A stretch of 64,000 nt of DNA from NCBI RefSeq assembly GCF_014646515.1, contig NZ_BMNK01000002.1:641343-705342 (forward strand). Reading direction: 5' to 3'. Every line of letters begins with the position of its first letter. Position 1 is the first letter of the stretch. Shown here piece by piece: positions 60,301-64,000 of the stretch. The translations under genes were made by a program, and so were the position numbers. The DNA comes from Nonomuraea glycinis (GTDB lineage Bacteria; Actinomycetota; Actinomycetes; Streptosporangiales; Streptosporangiaceae). The notes below the pieces were generated by a model. The model saw only the letters and a program-made list of their open reading frames with translations, ran no database searches and was not told the origin of the DNA.

Positions 60301-60646
60301 CGTCCTCGCCCGCCCGCGAGAAGCTGTCCAGGATCGACACCACGGTGCTCTCCCAGAAGCCTTTCGCGTCCAGCAGGCCGACCAGCACGAAGTAGCCGCC
60401 CTCCCGCTGGGTCAGCTCGCGCAGCCAGCCCAGCAGGTGCGTCTTGCCGGTGCCGCGCTGACCCTGCACGACCACGCCGATGGGGCTGCCGTCCGGTTGG
60501 GCGCGTGCTTCGGCCAGGCCGTCGAGCAGGATCTTCGTCGAGCCGCCGTGCAGGCCCTCCACATGGAAGGGGGAGGGACGCCACACGTCGTCGGCGCCCT
60601 CGGTGTAGTTGAAGCTCAGGGCGGTGAGCGCCTTGGCGTCTGTCAT
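57353..60646 (-). CDS. Two-P-loop ATPase with HerA-like C-terminal domain
   Basis: This 1,097-residue protein has an N-terminal AAA domain (Walker A QGQRGTGKTHLL at 61-72, Walker B VIAID at 236-240) and a C-terminal HerA/FtsK-like domain (Walker A AGTGSGKTVLI at 715-725, Walker B FVMDEAQ at 963-969, then SQARKYGLGLIFATQ). HerA motors translocate DNA and usually partner a nuclease. A repeated Arg/Asp linker (about 632-661) joins the halves. The ATG overlaps the winged-helix gene by 4 bases, in an operon with a DUF559 nuclease. I infer a DNA-translocating effector complex. Confidence 0.78.
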   Translation of the reverse strand: MTDAKALTALSFNYTEGADDVWRPSPFHVEGLHGGSTKILLDGLAEARAQPDGSPIGVVVQGQRGTGKTHLLGWLRELTQREGGYFVLVGLLDAKGFWESTVVSILDSFSRAGEDGKSQLRVFLSRLAASVDVSRMTRRAVTGRKEVTRDELDSFIGALRRLDEQVGRGCQDTARALTLFASADMGMQDIGEAFLYSMPEGEPGERARWGIRPVDKTPQEIVQDISRLLALTGPTVIAIDQIDPLIAQSSAATDSALSPASPVSGVVLDAGGKLLLERIAGGLMALREVSRKTLTVLSCLPNSWALIQQEAVDTVRDRFKEAVQLMTIPDAGTARELVTRRFEAQYRAAGVEPPYPTWPIRPEAFERAPGMTPRQLLIAIEAHIRSCVRDDEVRELTTFDGVAVGTPAKPTAPEGLTEPVAQAVIALDARFAALRDGRQPPMIDGASEDVLMPALLAAGLSAWIAGQGENGLTFTVDPPPSAKPPLHARLRQILDESTEDETHWAFRAVTANNAIAALNRIRKASVAAGLDAEVPKRRLFLLRNRDWSGGERTQEVVAAFERAGGRKLTFNGDDLRVLSALSELIAENPPHLNTWLAVRDPAGDVSFLREALTELWSVPTPPTPTAATTPGNDPERPQDRTDNRERVQDRTDDSERAQDRTVVFAATGGAAQSARAAGRGAAGEGPGIPVGRRMATGAQVSVPLEALRKHTAIFAGTGSGKTVLIRRLVEECALQGVSAIVLDPNNDLARLGDPWPQAPHGWQEGDERKAADYLAGTEVVIWTPRRGAGRPLSFQPLPDFAAVADDPDEFTEAVEVAVAAIAPRVKLEARTDKAQRGQAVLRRALARYGRRGGRSLKGLIALLADLPDGVSELASAPKIAAELAQSLTAAMDNDPMFGGGGEPVDPGVLLTPSEGRRARVSVISLAGLPGEEQRQSFVGQLQMELFAWIRRHPAADRPLGGLFVMDEAQTFAPSNGRVTPATRSTLALASQARKYGLGLIFATQAPKGLHNQIPGNAATQFFGLLNASAHVNTAKEMARAKGGDTPDIAKLSTGEFYVALEGRSFDKVRVPMCLSHHPKAPLTTEEVIARAARESAL
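57355..57368. promoter_or_regulatory. Second GAGCGCTC palindrome
   Basis: AGAGAGCGCTCTCT is a perfect 14-bp palindrome. It is also the last codons of the upstream ATPase gene, so coincidence is possible. It lies about 90 bases from the box at 57266, centre to centre. Confidence 0.35.
58664..58753. repeat. Three tandem 30-bp repeats inside the ATPase gene
   Basis: Units begin at 58664, 58694 and 58724, each starting TGTACGGTC. In frame they encode a repeated ERxQDRTD-type segment linking the two ATPase domains. Confidence 0.8.
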
Positions 60647-61320
60647 GCCTCACCGATCCACAACAGGTGCTTCTCCTGCCCCCCGATGATCACCCCGGCT
60701 TCGCGGTCGCCGGGGGTGAGCGTCTTCTGGTTGGACTCCGGGACGATGTTCACGTCAGGCAGGCGTTCCATCCTGGTCAACGCCTCGTTCACCTGCCCTC
60801 TCGGCACGTCGCCCAGCAGTGGCCGCAGCCGGGCCAGCCCCACCCAGGAGCCCTGCCTCGGCGCCAGCTCGGCGTAGGCGGCTCGGATGCGCGCCTCCAG
60901 TTCCTCCAGTTCCTCCGGTTCCTCGGGGGCCGATGGCGGGGCCATCCCTTCGGAAGAACCGGGGTTGTCGTACGGCTGGAAGATGTCGGCGAGTCGCTGG
61001 TCGGAGTGCTTCAGGTAGAGGGGGAGCCAGCCGAGCAGCGCGCGGGCGATGCTTCCCGCGGAGCCGGGCAGGGCCGGCACCAGGCCCGCGCTCAGGTCCT
61101 CCGCCAGGCGGGCCGTGCCTTGGTCGGTCAGCATGTGAACGTACTGGCGGCCCTGTTTCCAGCTGTCCACCAGTTTCAGCTCGTTCAGCCTGCGCCGTCT
61201 TTCCCCGTCGATCTTCAGGCCGAAGCGTTCGTAGAGCTCGTTGTTGGAGATCTCTCCTGCCGTCACGGCCAGGGCGATCAGTGCCGAGAATTCGGGCAGC
61301 GACAGGTTCTGCTCTGACAT
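60643..61320 (-). CDS. Winged-helix-like protein of the HerA operon
   Basis: This 225-residue protein begins SLPEFSALIALAVTAGEISN, followed by ELYERFGLKIDGERRRRLNE, reading like a winged-helix DNA-binding domain. A Glu/Pro-rich linker (EEPEELEELEARIR) leads to a C-terminal second helical segment. It is sandwiched with 3-4 base spacing between the ATPase and nuclease genes, so it likely forms part of the same complex, perhaps for DNA recognition or regulation. No family is recognised. Confidence 0.6.
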   Translation of the reverse strand: MSEQNLSLPEFSALIALAVTAGEISNNELYERFGLKIDGERRRRLNELKLVDSWKQGRQYVHMLTDQGTARLAEDLSAGLVPALPGSAGSIARALLGWLPLYLKHSDQRLADIFQPYDNPGSSEGMAPPSAPEEPEELEELEARIRAAYAELAPRQGSWVGLARLRPLLGDVPRGQVNEALTRMERLPDVNIVPESNQKTLTPGDREAGVIIGGQEKHLLWIGEA

Positions 61321-61323
61321 GTC

Positions 61324-62427
61324 TCATCCTTCTTGAGTGGCACGACGCCGGTCCCGGAGGAACAGCTCTATCTGGCGGATCACGCCCTGGGCATCGGTGA
61401 GCACTTGATCATCGGTGAAGCGCAGCACGGCGTAGCCGGCGAGCTGCAGGCGCACGTCCCGGCTGCGGTCCTCGGCGAACTTGAGCGCGCCCCTGTGGTC
61501 GGGCCCGTCCACCTCGACGACGCACCGCTCCGCCTGCCAGAGCAGGTCCACCCGGACCGGGCCGGCGAGCGGGTGCGGGCACAGCGTCTGGTTCCAGCCG
61601 CGCCCCGCCGCCCAGCCGCGCGAGCCCAGCGCGGCCTCCAGCGCCCGCTCACTGGGACTGGCCGGATGCGGCCGCCCCGCGACCGCCGGATAGCTGACGA
61701 TCGCGCGAGGCATTTCGGCGCTGCCTGCTGACGGGAGCGTTGCGGCACGATCCCCTGGCGGAGCTCCCGGGAGAACCCGGGGCGGGCCGGCTTCGGCGGC
61801 GGTCAGCGAGGGAGTGAGGGTGCCAGGACTTCCTGGCTTCAGCGGGAACGGCACTCTCGGCACCCGGTCCACCGCCGGTAGGTCGGCTCCGACCAGCCAG
61901 ACGCCGAAGCCGCCTCGGTGGGCCAGCCATTCGCAGCCGGCGACCAGCACCTCCTGCGCCGCGTCGGTGAGCCCGTCGGGGACCCGGACCAGGAGTGACA
62001 TGCGTGACCGGCCGAAGCTGGCGGCCAGTGCTCTGGCGAGCCCGGCGGCCCTGATCTCGGGAGGGAAACGGCTGGGCCGCCCAGTCAGCGCCCGTTCCGC
62101 GAGCCCGGCGAGGAAGGGGCCGAAGTCCTCGCCGTCCGCCGCCTTGCGCCGGGCGAGGACGCGTACGGCGGGCACGCCGGCGCCGCCCGGCCCGCCGATG
62201 CCCTCGGCGCCGGGCAGCCACGCGGGGAACAGGGCGGCGGCGGCCGCTTCCAGCTCGTCCAGGACGGAAGTGACCATGGACGTGGTGGAGCGTTCCTGGA
62301 CGGCGGCGTAGGTGACGATCGCGGGCGCGTCCGAGGGGAGTGGGTCGATGGCCAGCGCGACCGTGTCGGCGTCGGCGCCGTCCAGCCGTACGACCCTGTC
62401 GACGGGTAACGCCGTCCAGGAACGCAC
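61324..62427 (-). CDS. DUF559/Vsr-like nuclease of the HerA operon
   Basis: This 367-residue protein has an unrecognised N-terminal 240 residues. Its C-terminal domain is of the restriction-endonuclease-like DUF559/Vsr type: SPSERALEAAL (Glu260), VRVDLLWQ (Asp294), CVVEVDGPDH (Glu305, Asp307) and a LQLAGYAVLRFTDDQV ending. The acidic positions fit a metal-dependent nuclease with E-x-D instead of E-x-K. It is first in the operon; GTG 62427 is the start, with weak ribosome binding. With a HerA-like motor it fits a defence or recombination role. Confidence 0.72.
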   Translation of the reverse strand: MRSWTALPVDRVVRLDGADADTVALAIDPLPSDAPAIVTYAAVQERSTTSMVTSVLDELEAAAAALFPAWLPGAEGIGGPGGAGVPAVRVLARRKAADGEDFGPFLAGLAERALTGRPSRFPPEIRAAGLARALAASFGRSRMSLLVRVPDGLTDAAQEVLVAGCEWLAHRGGFGVWLVGADLPAVDRVPRVPFPLKPGSPGTLTPSLTAAEAGPPRVLPGAPPGDRAATLPSAGSAEMPRAIVSYPAVAGRPHPASPSERALEAALGSRGWAAGRGWNQTLCPHPLAGPVRVDLLWQAERCVVEVDGPDHRGALKFAEDRSRDVRLQLAGYAVLRFTDDQVLTDAQGVIRQIELFLRDRRRATQEG

Positions 62428-62523
62428 CGCTCGCCGCCCTCGTATGCCGACACTCTGACAACCCTGCGACGCTATACGGCGCCGCTGACGCTGTCACCCG
62501 ATATGACGTTGTAGGCCGGTCGG

Positions 62524-62529
62524 TAAAGT
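62524..62529 (+). promoter_or_regulatory. -10 element of a probable leaderless transcript
   Basis: TAAAGT lies eight bases before the ATG at 62538, placing the start site on or next to the initiation codon. No Shine-Dalgarno precedes the gene. The -35 is weak. Confidence 0.4.
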
Positions 62530-62537
62530 CGCCGTTC

Positions 62538-63101
62538 ATGCAACGTCTTATTGGGCTTTTGGTTGGGGCCGTATTCGGCATGCTCTTCGTGGCGATCAAC
62601 GCGAACGAGCCGCTGCCCTCCTTGGCGGGGACCCTGCTGCGGGTGGCGGCGGTCCTCGCCCTCATGTTCGTGATCTTCGTGTACATGACGGCGGGAAGGA
62701 TGATCAAAACTGGTGCCGTGCCGCAGGGCGGGCCGGCGGGCGGGCCGATGTTCGGCAAGGCCTACCTGGTGATCGTCGGTGTGGAGGTGGTCCTGCTGTT
62801 CGGCGGGCTGCCGGTGCTCGGCGCGCTGGGGGTGCCGGAGCAGGTGAACGTGGCCTGGATCGCGTTCGTCGTCGGCGCGCACTTCGTCGCGCTGGCGCCG
62901 GTGTGGAAGGCGCCGAGCATGCTGGTGCCGGGGGTGATCCCGACGGTGCTGGGCATCGCCGGGTTCGTCATGGCGGGCACGTCGGCGCTCGCGTGGGTGC
63001 CTTTCGTGAGCGGGGTCCTGTCGGGGATCACGCTGCTCGGCGCGAGCGCCGTACTGTCCTGGACGCAGCTCGCCGAGCTGCGCAGGGTGGCGGCGGCCTG
63101 A
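62538..63101 (+). CDS. Small multi-pass membrane protein
   Basis: This 187-residue protein has about six membrane helices (LIGLLVGAVFGMLFVAINAN, VAAVLALMFVIFVYM, and others) with short loops and no recognised family. It is divergent from the HerA operon with a 110-base gap and is probably leaderless. A tandem duplication covers its last codons and stop. Confidence 0.6.
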   Translation: MQRLIGLLVGAVFGMLFVAINANEPLPSLAGTLLRVAAVLALMFVIFVYMTAGRMIKTGAVPQGGPAGGPMFGKAYLVIVGVEVVLLFGGLPVLGALGVPEQVNVAWIAFVVGAHFVALAPVWKAPSMLVPGVIPTVLGIAGFVMAGTSALAWVPFVSGVLSGITLLGASAVLSWTQLAELRRVAAA

Positions 63102-63150
63102 ACGGCGGTCAGCCCGCTGCGCAGGGTGGCGGCCTGATCGGCGGTCAGCC
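63077..63150. repeat. Imperfect 36-39 bp tandem duplication at a gene end
   Basis: GCTGCGCAGGGTGGCGGC starts at 63077 and at 63116, each followed by a CTGAWCGGCGGTCAGCC tail. The first copy has a 3-base insertion. It spans the 3' end of the membrane-protein gene and the convergent dioxygenase stop. Confidence 0.75.
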
Positions 63151-63154
63151 GCCG
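63139..63154. terminator. Hairpin between convergent genes
   Basis: CGGCGG-tcag-CCGCCG is a perfect 6-bp stem. It covers the stop codon of the dioxygenase-like gene and could terminate transcription from either side. Confidence 0.35.
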
Positions 63155-63972
63155 TCTCGGTCGGAGTCGGCGGCGAAGACGATCGCGCCGAGATAGCCGT
63201 CGCCGTCCTTGGTGACCGTGAGCAGCAGGTCGTCGCGGTAGATCCCGTCGTCGTCGTTGCGGGTGTCGCGGCCGGGGCGGGCGGTGTAGGGGGCCCGGGC
63301 GAGCACTTCGGTGTTGAGCGCCTCGTCGAACATCACCTGGGTGGTGAGCACGCGAGCGTCGGTGAAGTGCACCATCGCGTGGATGTGGATGGTCCGGCCC
63401 TGGTACCAGCCCGGCCAGATGGTGGTGAACTCCACGATGCCGTCGGCGTTGGTCACCTGGGCGCCGCGCAGGTACCGCGCGTCGTCCACAGGCTTCAGGT
63501 CGGCCGAGCCGTCCGGCGGAGCGCCGGCCGAGCCGCTGCCTGAGGTGGGGGACTGGGGGCCGGAGTTGGAGCCGCCTGAGGTGGGGGAGCCGGTGCCCGA
63601 ATAGGAGCCGGCCGCGTCGCAGTGCCAGATCTCCACCACGGCCTTGGGCAGCGGCTCGCACGTCTCGCTGTCCTGGACCTTGATCGCGACGCGTAGGCGT
63701 GCGCCGGGCCGGTCCTCGCGGATGTTGCCGCGGATGCGGTCCGCATCGAAGTAGAAGGGGCCGGCCGTGGTCGCGGGGGTGAGCCTACAGGTGCCGGCCT
63801 TGTCGAACAGGGGCGTGAGGTCCTTCGCCGTGGTGGCGGTCGCGGCCACGGACGGGGAGGTGGGCGGGGCGTCCGGGGCGCAGGCGGCGAGCAGGCTGCC
63901 CAGCCCCAGGGAACTGATGCCGGCGATCAGCTTGCGCCTGCTGACCCGCTGTCCTTCGTGGTCGTGCGGCAT
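63145..63972 (-). CDS. Tat lipoprotein of the intradiol dioxygenase family
   Basis: This 275-residue protein has SRRKLIAGISSLGLGSLLAAC, a Tat signal with a lipobox. The dioxygenase core follows: GPFYFDADRIRGNIREDRPG, VVEIWHCDAAG, IWPGWYQGRTIHIHAMVHF. Candidate Fe(III) ligands are Tyr in GPFYF or GWYQGR and His in IHIH. A Gly/Ser-rich repeat insertion (TGSPTSGGSNSGPQSPTSG and more) interrupts the core. Secreted lipoprotein members of this family are common in actinomycetes and lack known substrates. ATG 63972 is the start. Confidence 0.82.
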   Translation of the reverse strand: MPHDHEGQRVSRRKLIAGISSLGLGSLLAACAPDAPPTSPSVAATATTAKDLTPLFDKAGTCRLTPATTAGPFYFDADRIRGNIREDRPGARLRVAIKVQDSETCEPLPKAVVEIWHCDAAGSYSGTGSPTSGGSNSGPQSPTSGSGSAGAPPDGSADLKPVDDARYLRGAQVTNADGIVEFTTIWPGWYQGRTIHIHAMVHFTDARVLTTQVMFDEALNTEVLARAPYTARPGRDTRNDDDGIYRDDLLLTVTKDGDGYLGAIVFAADSDRDGG

Positions 63973-64000
63973 GAAGTCTCGCTTCGGTAGGGGAGCCTCA

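Noticed and set aside
1..64000. CRISPR array, tRNA, rRNA, intact transposase or integrase
   Set aside because: None was seen. The tandem repeats found are two or three copies and either lie within genes or at gene ends.

Overview
The window is a high-GC (about 70 percent by eye), gene-dense actinobacterial chromosome segment. GTG and TTG starts are frequent, 4-base ATGA/GTGA overlaps are common, and ECF sigma factors, Tat lipoproteins and glycan-uptake loci abound. It looks like a large-genome soil actinomycete of the Streptosporangiales (Nonomuraea-like); that placement is inference from gene content, not from a marker gene. No rRNA, tRNA, CRISPR array or intact insertion sequence was seen.

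Bases 1-7650 are a patchwork: the 3' end of a phytanoyl-CoA dioxygenase-like gene, a ribbon-helix-helix/PIN toxin-antitoxin pair, a duplicated stump of the PIN gene about 1 kb away, a secreted small protein, a truncated P-loop ATPase, an ECF sigma factor sandwiched between two small membrane proteins, a phosphotransferase/XRE-TPR pair, and an RsbW-like ATPase. Bases 7640-15400 are a redox region. A TetR-controlled FAD monooxygenase is followed by an ECF41-type sigma factor locus with a cytochrome P450 on one side and, divergently, an SDR, an NADH-dehydrogenase-like flavoprotein and an NAD(P)-binding protein. The intergenic space carries a textbook ECF41 promoter (TGTCACA-N16-CGTC) reading into the sigma gene.

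Bases 15440-24744 are a beta-mannoside uptake operon: LacI regulator, oligopeptide-type ABC importer and GH2 beta-mannosidase, with a GAGCGCTC-core operator. Bases 24774-31930 hold small regulators, a C45-type acyltransferase, gene debris, an SDR and a sphingosine-phosphate-lyase-like PLP enzyme. Bases 32034-38929 form an arabinoside locus: LacI regulator, GH51 arabinofuranosidase and a MalEFG-type importer, with four related operators (TGTTAGCGCTAACA-like) placed on the divergent promoters.

Bases 38940-40630 are a two-gene XRE-ImmA protease/PIN toxin-like module. Bases 40729-56256 contain secreted enzymes (a copper monooxygenase-like lipoprotein and a pectate-lyase-like protein), a SigE-type sigma/anti-sigma pair, a large catalase, a TetR/membrane-protein pair and a divergent surface-glycan cluster (GT2, epimerase, GT87, TIGR04282-type transferase, methyltransferase). 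Bases 56387-57238 encode a secreted DUF1996 protein. Its leader carries a long inverted repeat with the same GAGCGCTC core as the mannoside operator.

The most interesting unit is the tightly coupled three-gene operon at 57353-62427. A DUF559/Vsr-like nuclease, a winged-helix-like protein and a 1,097-residue protein with two P-loop domains, the second HerA-like, have the architecture of an anti-phage or DNA-processing system that I cannot match to a named type. The window ends with a small membrane protein and a Tat lipoprotein of the intradiol dioxygenase family.
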